Assembly: GCA_016190505.1 (NCBI GenBank)
Contig: JACPQM010000026.1
Coordinates: forward strand, 1-34,306
DNA length: 34,306 nt
Direction: 5' to 3'
DNA from: Chloroflexota bacterium
GTDB taxonomy: Bacteria; Chloroflexota; Dehalococcoidia; JACPQK01
Positions 14,127-22,200 of the stretch are shown in pieces. The number at the start of each line of letters is the position of its first letter. The stretch's first letter is position 1. Below the pieces are notes generated by a model. It worked only from the letters and a program-made list of their open reading frames with translations, was not told where the DNA came from and did no database searches. The position numbers were made by a program, and so were the translations under genes.

Positions 14127-16660
14127 GTTTTGTATACTTTCACTTGCGCGGTGCCTTCCATGGCGCCGCAGTTGCGCCCCGTATGTTCCAGGTCCAGGGG
14201 TAGCAGCGAGTTGAAGTGGGCCCCTACCCCATCTCCCACCGGGTTGCCAAACCGCTGGTGCCCGAAGGTGCCGGCGAATCCGAGGGTCTGCGAGTGCATG
14301 AGCTCGGTGAGCCGCACCTGCGCTTTGACTTTGCCCACCCTTGACTCCACCCACACCCAGTCCCCGTCGCTGATCCCCTTCGTTCTTCCCGTGTGCGCAT
14401 TCATAAATACCCGCAGGACGTAGGGGTCGCGCTCGGCGACCTCCATGAGCCAGGGGTTGGTTGCCGGGAGGGTGGTGAACCGGGTGATGGGGTGTTTGAA
14501 GCTTATGGCGTAGAGGTCGTACTCCGGGTCATCGCGGTGGACCACCGCGGGCTCCCAGGTGGGCAGAGGCCAATAGGCGCTGGCGAACTCTTCGGGGTCC
14601 AGCCCCATGAGCTCTTTGGTGTGCGCCGCCTCCATGTTCCGCCGTAGCGCCTCGCCGTGCTCCATGAACCAGTGGTGATAGAAGGGCAGGCGCCGGTCTT
14701 TCCAGATAAGATACTTCTTCTCCGGCGGGACCGGGTGTAGGTTATGCCCGTGCTCCATGAACCACTCGATGGGCCTGTCCCAGGCGGCCTTGCACCACTG
14801 GGCGACAATCTCCTTCCAGGTATACTTGCGGTTGATGTTGAGGGCTTCCCGGCCGGTGAGGCCGTTGAGCCAGAATAGCAAGCCCTGAGGCCCGGTGAGG
14901 ATACCCAGACGATCGGCGACATCTATCATTACCTGCATGGCGTCACGGGTGTTGTGTATGGGTTGCACCACGGGCTGGGTGAGCATCATACCCTCGCCAA
15001 GAAGGGTCATGTTGAGCACATTCCACCGTTCCAGGTAGGTGTTGTCGGGCAGAAGGATGTCGGCAAACTGAGCTGTCTCGTCTGCCTGGATAGTGATGTC
15101 CACGATGAACGGTATCTTGCTCAAAGACTCGGCCACCACCTTGGGGTCTTGCCCGTTCATCATGGGGTTGTTGCAGGAGATGATCAGGGCCTTGGCCGTC
15201 TTGCCCTCCATATTGAACCTTTGAGGATCGTTCTGGACGAGGCAGGAGACGTGGGTCCCCCAGCTTAGCGGCCAGAACTCTCCTAGAGCAATGTGCTCCG
15301 GCGGGAAGTGGAAGGGGGTGGGCATGACCTGGGGCATGACCAGTCCATCGGGGCCTGGGGGCAGCCGGTCGCGGATGCGCCATCCCGTGAGCGCCGCGGG
15401 CGTGTCCATGCCCTGGAGTCCACCCGGGGTGCGGAGGGCGCCCAGCACCATGTTCAGGGTCTCCATGGACATGATGTTGGTCCAGGCGTTGGTGTGGTTG
15501 TTCAGCCCGCGGTAGCCCACTACACAGACCGGACGGTGGGGGTACTCCTTGCCCTCGATAACGATCTTGCTGCCGATCTGCGCCGCCTCCCCCATCTCCC
15601 GGGCGATGCGCCTAATGGTGCTGGCGGGGATGGTGGTTATCTCCGCGGCCCACTCCGGGGTGTACTGGCGGACGTGTTCCCTGAATATATCGAAGGCGGG
15701 CCGGGCGGCCTTCCCCTCAGCTTCGTACTTGCCCTCCAGGGCGAGGTCCTTGAGCGTGGCATCGTCGTAGGGCTTGGCCCGGCCATCTACGGCATCCCAG
15801 ACCAGGGGCTTGCCGGTGGCCCCGTCCCGCACCAGGTGCCTGTCCTGCCCCACCAGATAGGCGGCATTGGTGGCTTTTTTCAGGTACTCGGCGTCGTAGA
15901 TGTTGGCCTCGCTCAGGAGGACATGGATCCAGGCCAGGAAGAGCGCCCCGTCTGTCCCCGGGCGAATGGGCAGCCAGTCGTCGGCCTTGGCCGCGGCACC
16001 GGTCCCCTTGGGGTCCACCACCACCAGCTTCATACCCTTCTTCTCGCGCCGCTCGCCGATGATGCGGGAGCTGGCCACCGCCGCCATCCAGGCCTCGAAC
16101 AGACCGCTGCCGGCGATGACGAGATAGTTGCAGTACTCGATGTCGGCATGGTCCGAGAACGCGCAATGGGTAATCATGCTCAGGGTATGGTTGGCCTCGC
16201 CACACATACCCCGGGAGCCGGTAAACAGGTGGCCTACGTGCCGGGTGCCGAAGGCAGGAGCGAAGAGCCGCTCGTAGGTAGATGTGGGGTAGTTCCAGGA
16301 GGAGACGCACAGGCCGTTGGGGTCCTCCTCCCGGATACGCTTGAGCTTCTCGACGATGATGTGGTAGGCCTCGTCCCAGGTTATCTCGACCCAGCCGGGG
16401 TCCAGGTCCAGGCCCTTCTCCGGGTTGGTGCGTTTGAGGGGCGCCTTGAGGCGGTAGGGGTCATAAAGCGTCATTATGCCCGAGTTGCCTTTGCCACAAA
16501 TGCGCCCCTGGGTATGGAAGGCGGTGGGATTCCCCTCGATCTTGACCGCCACGCCGTCAATGCGCCGCACCTTGACGGGGCAAAAGTTATAGCAGTTGTT
16601 GCAGACGGTGGGGACCCACACGTCTTCGTGTTGGGGAGGGGCTACAGCCGGCCTCGTCAT
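14123..16660 (-). CDS. Molybdopterin oxidoreductase catalytic subunit (DMSO reductase superfamily)
   Basis: A large Mo/W-bis-MGD enzyme subunit of 845 residues. The N-terminal Fe4S4 motif is CX2CX3CX27C (Cys20, 23, 27, 55: VCNNCYNFCPVK to GRICGKG). The cofactor-binding regions follow. Cys153 (GSRGMCGEANH) is at the place of the usual Mo ligand, and the C-terminal molydopterin dinucleotide-binding domain contains NAHTGRTKGISDGDWVWVES. I chose the ATG at 16660 because AGGGGTG lies upstream. With either start there is no twin-arginine signal, unlike most Psr/Phs/Dms catalytic subunits. FeS and NrfD-like genes follow, so a three-subunit membrane complex is expected. Polysulfide, thiosulfate, arsenic or other substrates are possible; none can be chosen. 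Confidence 0.92.
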   Translation of the reverse strand: MTRPAVAPPQHEDVWVPTVCNNCYNFCPVKVRRIDGVAVKIEGNPTAFHTQGRICGKGNSGIMTLYDPYRLKAPLKRTNPEKGLDLDPGWVEITWDEAYHIIVEKLKRIREEDPNGLCVSSWNYPTSTYERLFAPAFGTRHVGHLFTGSRGMCGEANHTLSMITHCAFSDHADIEYCNYLVIAGSGLFEAWMAAVASSRIIGERREKKGMKLVVVDPKGTGAAAKADDWLPIRPGTDGALFLAWIHVLLSEANIYDAEYLKKATNAAYLVGQDRHLVRDGATGKPLVWDAVDGRAKPYDDATLKDLALEGKYEAEGKAARPAFDIFREHVRQYTPEWAAEITTIPASTIRRIAREMGEAAQIGSKIVIEGKEYPHRPVCVVGYRGLNNHTNAWTNIMSMETLNMVLGALRTPGGLQGMDTPAALTGWRIRDRLPPGPDGLVMPQVMPTPFHFPPEHIALGEFWPLSWGTHVSCLVQNDPQRFNMEGKTAKALIISCNNPMMNGQDPKVVAESLSKIPFIVDITIQADETAQFADILLPDNTYLERWNVLNMTLLGEGMMLTQPVVQPIHNTRDAMQVMIDVADRLGILTGPQGLLFWLNGLTGREALNINRKYTWKEIVAQWCKAAWDRPIEWFMEHGHNLHPVPPEKKYLIWKDRRLPFYHHWFMEHGEALRRNMEAAHTKELMGLDPEEFASAYWPLPTWEPAVVHRDDPEYDLYAISFKHPITRFTTLPATNPWLMEVAERDPYVLRVFMNAHTGRTKGISDGDWVWVESRVGKVKAQVRLTELMHSQTLGFAGTFGHQRFGNPVGDGVGAHFNSLLPLDLEHTGRNCGAMEGTAQVKVYKT

Positions 16661-16826
16661 GTTACACCCCTGGTGCCAATCTCGCCCACAGCCCGTGTGA
16701 CGATAAACACTAAGCAAACCCTGTTACAGGCTTAAATAAGGACCAAAGCGCCACACGGTCCTGAATAGTCACTAGAATAGCACAGTCCCGCCTTTTTGCA
16801 AATACCGGGCTGCATTCGGAACAATA

Positions 16827-16851
16827 GCTAGCCCCGCCCTTCAGGGCGGGG
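16827..16851. repeat. GC-rich hairpin downstream of hepT (copy 1)
   Basis: GCTA followed by a perfect hairpin, CCCCGCCCTTCAGGGCGGGG (9-bp arms, TC loop, 16832-16851). A 24-base stretch beginning GCTAGCCCCGCCC is identical to the copy at 17962. It lies 19 bases past the hepT stop. It could act as a terminator-like stem on the minus strand, but no T-tract follows. Confidence 0.6.
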
Positions 16852-16870
16852 ACACGTATTGCGGGCGCTA

Positions 16871-17287
16871 TTAGCGAATGTGCTCCAGCACCTGCCGGAT
16901 GAAGACGTCAAAGTCGCCGAGGTGTTGTGATACCAGGGTGTACACAACGCGGTCGTCTATCCGGGTGTATTCGTGGACCAGAATGTTCCGAAAGCCCCGC
17001 ATACGCCTGAGGGTTTCCACCGTAGCAGGCGAAAGGACGCCCGCGTCAGCGAGTTTGGTGAAGAGGTCTGCCTCGTCCCCGGGCAGCCCCAACCGCAGAC
17101 CTGCTACCAATAGCCCACAGACATCCGTGGCTGCCTCTATGGCCAGTTGGATGAGCCGCTCGCAGGCCCGTCGCTTCTCCAGCTCCCTTTGGTACGCTTC
17201 AAAGCTGGAGGGGACGGTCTGCCGGAGCTCTCTCAGATAGCCCTGCAGCCGGTCTACTCGGGCGAGGACCTGCTCACCGTCCAGCAC
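16871..17287 (-). CDS. hepT: HEPN-domain toxin of an MntA/HepT pair (DUF86-type RNase)
   Basis: HEPN toxins cut RNA and in the HepT group are neutralised by AMPylation of a tyrosine by the partner MntA. The 138-residue all-helical protein has the exact RX4HXY signature: Arg100, His105 and Tyr107 in RNILVHEY. Start choice: the GTG at 17287 gives MLDGEQVLARVDRLQGYL, the usual start of this family, and overlaps the mntA stop by 14 bases. The open frame running further upstream is a shadow of mntA. Catalytic and modifiable residues are all kept, so the pair looks functional. An identical hairpin lies beyond each side of the pair. Confidence 0.9.
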   Translation of the reverse strand: MLDGEQVLARVDRLQGYLRELRQTVPSSFEAYQRELEKRRACERLIQLAIEAATDVCGLLVAGLRLGLPGDEADLFTKLADAGVLSPATVETLRRMRGFRNILVHEYTRIDDRVVYTLVSQHLGDFDVFIRQVLEHIR

Positions 17288-17675
17288 GCGCGACCTCGGC
17301 CAGGTAAGCTTGATAGAGCGGTCTGAAGTCCTCGAATGCCCTGGCAGTGCGAAGAGCGGTCTCGTAGAGGGTGTCCTCGTCGCGGCAGAACAGCAGCCGG
17401 CCATCTTTGAGGACCCGTCGGCGCACATACAACGGCAGGTCCTGGAACACCTGCACGTCCACAGGGTGATGCGCCAGGTAGTCGAGCCGCTTTTCCGTCA
17501 GGAATGGCCGCTCATACGGCCCGGGCTGGAGAACGAGACAAACGTCCACATCTGAGTCGGGACGTTGTTCACCCCGGGCGCGACTGCCAAACAGCATGAC
17601 GGCGAGCACCTGTGGGTCGTCGCGAGCCTGGTGGAGCAGTCGCTGGATGACAGGCTCCGTTTCACAATGGTTCAT
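17274..17675 (-). CDS. mntA: MNT-domain nucleotidyltransferase antitoxin (MntA)
   Basis: MntA antitoxins transfer AMP from ATP onto the HEPN toxin tyrosine. The 133-residue protein has the exact GSX10DXD active-site motif (Gly30, Ser31, Asp42, Asp44 in GSRARGEQRPDSDVD) and a later conserved VDVQVF segment with the third acidic position. The ATG at 17675 gives MNHCETEPVIQRLL. The longer open frame to 17924 runs through a palindromic repeat and is not coding. The stop lies inside the start region of hepT, so the two are coupled. A TATACT hexamer on the minus strand at 17710-17705 could be its -10 element. Confidence 0.9.
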   Translation of the reverse strand: MNHCETEPVIQRLLHQARDDPQVLAVMLFGSRARGEQRPDSDVDVCLVLQPGPYERPFLTEKRLDYLAHHPVDVQVFQDLPLYVRRRVLKDGRLLFCRDEDTLYETALRTARAFEDFRPLYQAYLAEVARAGR

Positions 17676-17704
17676 GATGTGCCCTTGATCATGGTCTCTC
17701 AGGC

Positions 17705-17710
17705 AGTATA
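17705..17710 (-). promoter_or_regulatory. Possible -10 hexamer for mntA-hepT
   Basis: TATACT on the minus strand, about 30 bases before the mntA ATG. The -35 region at 17 bases (TAGGAA) is poor, so this is a weak call. Confidence 0.3.
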
Positions 17711-17770
17711 TTCGCCTGCGCCAGGGTTTCCTAGCCTGATACTGGACCTGAGGCTTTCCACCTTGAAATG

Positions 17771-17811
17771 ACCCCCTGTGGTCCCCCTTGGCAAAGGGGA
17801 CTACAGGGGGT
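17771..17811. repeat. 41-bp near-perfect palindrome (ACCCCCTGTGGTCCCC...)
   Basis: Starts ACCCCCTGTGGTCCCCCTT and ends AAGGGGACTACAGGGGGT, with a short GGC-type centre. The arms pair almost throughout, with one G/T-type mismatch and one extra C. The form (ACCCCCT ends, no coding potential) is that of a small MITE-like or REP-like element upstream of mntA. Confidence 0.6.
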
Positions 17812-17961
17812 GTTACGGGCCACCGCCGCGGCCAGTATCCTGCGCTGATTGCCGCAAGTTGGCACTGAGGCCGTTCAGGGTGCGTGGTACGGGACTGGGA
17901 CCCGTCACAGTGCTGCACTTTCATGTCGCAACGATCGTGCGGTGACGCAGGGTGTTCGGGT

Positions 17962-17985
17962 GCTAGCCCCGCCCTTCAGGGCGGG
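17962..17985. repeat. GC-rich hairpin downstream of the DUF1616-like gene (copy 2)
   Basis: Twenty-four bases starting GCTAGCCCCGCCC, identical and in the same orientation to 16827-16850. It lies 23 bases past the stop of the minus-strand gene 18008-18847. With copy 1 it brackets the mntA-hepT pair. Confidence 0.6.
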
Positions 17986-18007
17986 TATCCAGACAACAGA
18001 CCGTTGT

Positions 18008-18847
18008 TCAATCGGCAGGGTGGACGGTGACCCACAGGTAGAGCTCGCTCTCGGGCTGGGTCGCAGGTTCCTTATAAAGGAGTACCTGCAGCTTCTGTTT
18101 GTCGCTGACGTGTTTTGGTACCAGCGTAACGGCCCCCTCCCACTTCTCCCCTGCTTGGAGCGCCTGGGGTAGCGTTTCTCCTACTTTTTCCTCACCCAGA
18201 TAGAGCTCGGCATGGTAGGTGCCCGGGCGGCGCTCACGGTTCACCATGCCCACCCGTAGTTCGGCAGGAGTGCCCGCCCGGAGCTGGGAGGGGTAGCCCT
18301 CGGTCTTGCCTGTTGGCCCCAGGATGTAGAACTCGGTGAAGGCTTCGCTGGGTGGCGGCCTGGACACGGCATATATCAGCCCTCCCCAGACGCCGATAAC
18401 AACGACTATGACCGCGGCAGCAAAGGCCTTGTCCCCGGGCCCCCCGGTCATCCACCACCGGAGCAGTGGTTGCAGCCCGGGGACCGAACTCCCTGCAGCC
18501 CGGTTCTGGGATGAGGCAAGGCGCCGGCGCAGGTAGGCGACTCCGGCCATGACAAGGGTCAAGGAGGCCAGGGCAGCCACGATGGGTGTGGGGCGGATGC
18601 CCCACGGGCTGAAGTGCAGGGCCAGCCCGACGAGCGGCACCAGAGCCAGGCTGAGGCCGAAGCTGAGGGCGGCTCGCTCGACCCCGTCCAGCCCGCCTGT
18701 CCTGGGCAAGAAGGCTGCCTGCAGAGCATACCCAGGAAGGAATAGCACGAAAGGCACTCCAAGGGCTACCCGCAAGGCTTCCACGGGAACAACGGACAAG
18801 GAAGAGACAAACAGCAGAACGGACAGGCCCACCAGGAGGAGGTCCAC
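18008..18847 (-). CDS. DUF1616-like membrane protein
   Basis: A 279-residue protein resembling DUF1616, a family of unknown function best known from archaea and some bacteria. It has N-terminal hydrophobic spans (residues ~3-20, 28-48, 60-80, 85-105) containing ALGVPFVLFLPGYALQAAF, a family-like segment. A polar loop, another span (AFAAAVIVVVIGVWGGLIYA, ~142-161) and an extracellular beta-rich domain follow, with EFYILGPTGKTEGYPSQL and later VGMVNRE and YHAELYLGEE. The start is a GTG at 18847. The product may act in cell-surface assembly given the giant surface protein genes next to it on the other strand, but that is inference. Confidence 0.75.
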   Translation of the reverse strand: MDLLLVGLSVLLFVSSLSVVPVEALRVALGVPFVLFLPGYALQAAFLPRTGGLDGVERAALSFGLSLALVPLVGLALHFSPWGIRPTPIVAALASLTLVMAGVAYLRRRLASSQNRAAGSSVPGLQPLLRWWMTGGPGDKAFAAAVIVVVIGVWGGLIYAVSRPPPSEAFTEFYILGPTGKTEGYPSQLRAGTPAELRVGMVNRERRPGTYHAELYLGEEKVGETLPQALQAGEKWEGAVTLVPKHVSDKQKLQVLLYKEPATQPESELYLWVTVHPAD

Positions 18848-19086
18848 TCGCCCCGCGCCCCTGCCGGCTATGCCTGGGGCGTCGGACCCGTCCAGGGAAG
18901 GGCTGGGGCGGGCACGCCGGCGATTGTCGAAGCGGGTTTAGGCATGGCCTTGCCATACTAATAGAAGTTCGGCCCGCAGTCTAGCCCCCCGTGCTGTGGC
19001 GCCGGGGCAATGGCCCATTAAGAGTAATAGCCCCGATTACTGGGGAGCGTCGTGAGAATTCGGCGTGAACTGAGGGGTACAACTAC

Positions 19087-19115
19087 TTGACAGGAAAGAC
19101 AACTGGTGATAAAAG
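19087..19115 (+). promoter_or_regulatory. Candidate promoter for the giant surface protein gene
   Basis: -35 TTGACA (19087-19092, 6/6), a 17-base spacer, and a poor -10 TAAAAG (19110-19115, 4/6). It would give a leader of about 175 bases before the ATG at 19297. Weak call, because the -10 is far from consensus. Confidence 0.35.
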
Positions 19116-19241
19116 AAGAGTGCTTTTTGTATAGGAAGTAAGTGATAGGCACAATAGTTCTTGTGTTCGCATCCTCTAAGTACTCTTGGCGAGCCCGCCA
19201 CATCGCGACTTACATTGGGCTCCAGATTGGCGGCCCGAGCC

Positions 19242-19288
19242 GTGTAGGTCAGGCCCGAGGAGTGTAGGAACAGGACATGTAGTTCAGG
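19242..19288 (+). repeat. Three imperfect direct repeats in the leader of the giant gene
   Basis: GTGTAGGTCAGG (19242), GTGTAGGAACAGG (19262) and ATGTAGTTCAGG (19277), the last running into the AGGAG ribosome-binding site of the 19297 start. They could be a translational operator or decoy ribosome-binding sites. Confidence 0.35.
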
Positions 19289-19296
19289 AGTTAGGA

Positions 19297-22200
19297 ATGA
19301 ACAAGAAAAGGTCCCGGTTCTTATTGTCGTTTCTTGTCGCTGTTGTGGTCTTGGGACTGATCCTGGTGCCTGCCCCCACTGTGTTCGGCCTGGATGCCAG
19401 CCTGGCTACTACCAAGCCGCCTGTAGGCCAGGAGCCCCCGTCCCACAAGCTGGGCGAAGCTGTGGAGTCGGACGGTGAGGTGACCCTGGTCGAGGGTGAG
19501 GTCAGGAACATAGTCAAGGTGACCTACAGCGTTCAGGGTCCCCAACCCCTGAGCGTGGATCTTCCCCTCTTGCCCGGACTCAACCAGGACCTGACGGCCC
19601 TCTTACCCAAGGACCAGCAAGGCAACCCCATTGGCCAGTTGTTCGTTGACGTGGTCCTGGACAACATCCTTGTGGATGGCTTCGGCTACGGCTACGGCTA
19701 CGGGTACTACCAGGGTGGGCCGAACGGCGGCAAGCTCAAATACCACATCAAGTGGGTCCCGCCCATCTTCAAGTACCCTCCACCCATCTTCACCCAGGTC
19801 CCAGCGTACGAGCCAGGCTTCACCATTCCCCAGTTGGAGGCGCCCTCGCCGCCCGACCCCGCCTCAGTACTGCCCAACACGGCCAAGAAGTTTGACATAC
19901 CGAGCGTAGGTGCTGCCCAGGGCACGGCCCTACCCAACACCGACCTGGCCTTTGACATACCTCAGGTTACTGTCACCTCCGGTGTTCCCGAGTCAGTGCC
20001 CAACCTGCCGAACACCACGTCCGCTTTTGATGTTCCCACAGTGACTGTGTCTGGTAACCCTACAGGTGTGGGTGACGGTTTGCCCGACACTGTGGCGGCC
20101 TTTGACATACCCACGGTCGCCGGCAGCAGCCTGCCGACGGGGGTGCCGGAGCTGCCTGACACTGCAGCGACCTTTGACATACCTCTCTGGCCCGCCCCCA
20201 CTGCACCGAATGATGAGCCCAGCCTGACCGCGTCCAGCGGTGACAACTCGGCCCTGGCATTTACCACGCCGGGTTCGCCTACGCCGACGCCTAAGGGCAT
20301 CACCTGGGACGGAACGAACTTCTGGATGCTGGTCGGCGGTACGCCGGACCGCATCATCAAGGTCAATACCTCGGGGCAGCAGGTAGGCAGTGCCATCCTG
20401 GGGCCCGACGCTAACCGCGCGCCCTCAGGCCTCAGGGACCTGGTATATCTGAACGGCTCCCTCTGGGTCCTGGGTAACTCACAGAACACGGACGTGTATG
20501 GGAACATCCACATCGTCTACAAGCTCCCCAACCCTAGCACGGACCAGGAGAACACCCCGGACTGGGCAAATCTAACGCAGTTCAGTGCCTCGGAGCGCTG
20601 GTCTGAGATGGGCGGCATCACCGTCGAGGGTAGTGGCACCTCCGGCACACTGTGGCTGGTGCGCAAGGACGGGGGCCGGCTGTTCAACGTGGACCAGAAT
20701 GGCGACGAGTTGGGGGCGGCATGGAGCGACCAAACTTTAGCCAAAAACGGCGTGGCCTTTTACAACGGTTCCCTTTACACCAGCAGTGGCAACAAGATTA
20801 GCCAGTGGAGCACCAATGGCGCGAAAGTCAGGGACATCACCACCAGCCCGGCGCGGTCCGGCATCCAGGGGATGGCTTTGAGGGACAGCGTGCTCTACTT
20901 CGTAAGCAGCGACAAGAATGTCTACCGGTCCTTCATTGCGCAGACGCCGACCACTGACCCGAGGGGCATGGTGCTCCAGACGTCGGGTAGCGACAAGTTC
21001 CTCTGGGTCCTGGTGGACGGTGACCCTAAGGACAAGCTGCTGAAGATAGACATCACCTCAGGGTCTCCCACCTACGGCCAACTGTTCGCGGGGTTCGGCA
21101 GCAACGGCGCCGTGGACGCGCCCAGCGCTTCCACGGAGGGCATCGCCCTTCTCGGCACCTCTCTGTGGATTGTGACCAACGAGGGCGGCACCCGCAAGCT
21201 GTACAAGGTGAACCCGTCGAACGGCAATACGCAAGCTGAGTTCGATCTGGGCACGGTCCAGGTGTGGGGTGACATTGGCGACATTACTACCGACGGCACC
21301 AAGCTACAGTTGTATGAGAAGAGCAACAACTGGATCCACATCATTAGCTACGATTCGCAGAACAACAGCATCACGCGCGAAGAAAGCAAGGGCACCTGCT
21401 GCCCCCAGGGGCTGACCATCACGGGGGCACGTGGCCTGGCCTACCACAGCGGGCGCGAGCAGTACTTTGTTGCCAGCAGCAGCAGGCTGGCCAGGTTCGA
21501 CAGCACGTGGGGCTTCATCGTGGAGGGGGGCCTCACTGTTGACCAGACGAGCACTAGCGGCGTGGAAGGTGTGGCTTTCGACGGCGATCTCCTCTATGTT
21601 GCCCGCAAGGTGACGGGGGGCACGGGCAAGGTGACCAGGGGCGGGTTGGTAACCACGGTGAGCACCGACCCGCGCGGCGTTGCTCTCAGCACTTCCACGG
21701 CGACCGCGGGGCGCGCCCTCTGGATCCTGGTGGACGGAAACCCTAAAGACAAGGTACTCAAGGTGAACCCCGACACGGGAGACCTGTTGACCAGCTTCGA
21801 CGCGCCTACCAACAGGACGGAAGGTATCGCTTTCCTCCGCGTGAGCAACGCGGATGCCTTGTGGATTCTGGCCAACGAGACCTCAGGGCGGAAGATATAC
21901 AAAGTGAACCCGAGCACCGGGAAAACGCTGGTAACCTACGACATATCGAGCTTTGTGTGGCAGGACATGGGCGACATCACCACCGACGGCACCAACCTGG
22001 TCGTGTACGCCGCATCGGAGAACCGTGAAGTAGTCATAGATACCACCGGCCAAAAGGTGGAGGACAAGTGGACTTGCTGCCCGACTCTCACGGGCGCCAG
22101 GGGCCTGGCTTATCATGCCGGGAGGCAGCAGTACTACGCTGCCAATGGCGGGAAGCTGGTCGTGTGGGACAGGACCTTCACCAATATTGTCGGCACGGAG

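Larger units (their letters stand above)
17676..18007. other. 332-bp non-coding gap between DUF1616-like gene and mntA
   Basis: No gene is supported here. It holds the possible mntA -10 (17705), a 41-bp near-perfect palindrome (17771-17811) and a GC-rich hairpin identical to one beyond hepT (17962-17985). Open frames crossing it are low-complexity and interrupted by these repeats. Confidence 0.6.
18848..19296. other. 449-bp regulatory gap between divergent DUF1616-like and giant surface protein genes
   Basis: No gene is supported. The part from 19040 to 19180 is notably A+T-rich for this window. Visible pieces are an ATGGC-CTT-GCCAT hairpin (18944-18956), an AGTAAT/ATTACT inverted repeat (19023-19041), a candidate promoter (19087-19115) and three imperfect direct repeats just before the ribosome-binding site (19242, 19262, 19277). 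A 61-codon minus-strand frame here has no recognisable features and is not called. Confidence 0.6.

Noticed and set aside
17676..17924. N-terminal extension of mntA
   Set aside because: It passes through a 41-bp palindrome and shows no conserved residues. The family start fits the ATG at 17675.
19018..19203. 61-codon minus-strand open frame
   Set aside because: No ribosome-binding site and no features; it covers the candidate promoter region of the giant gene.
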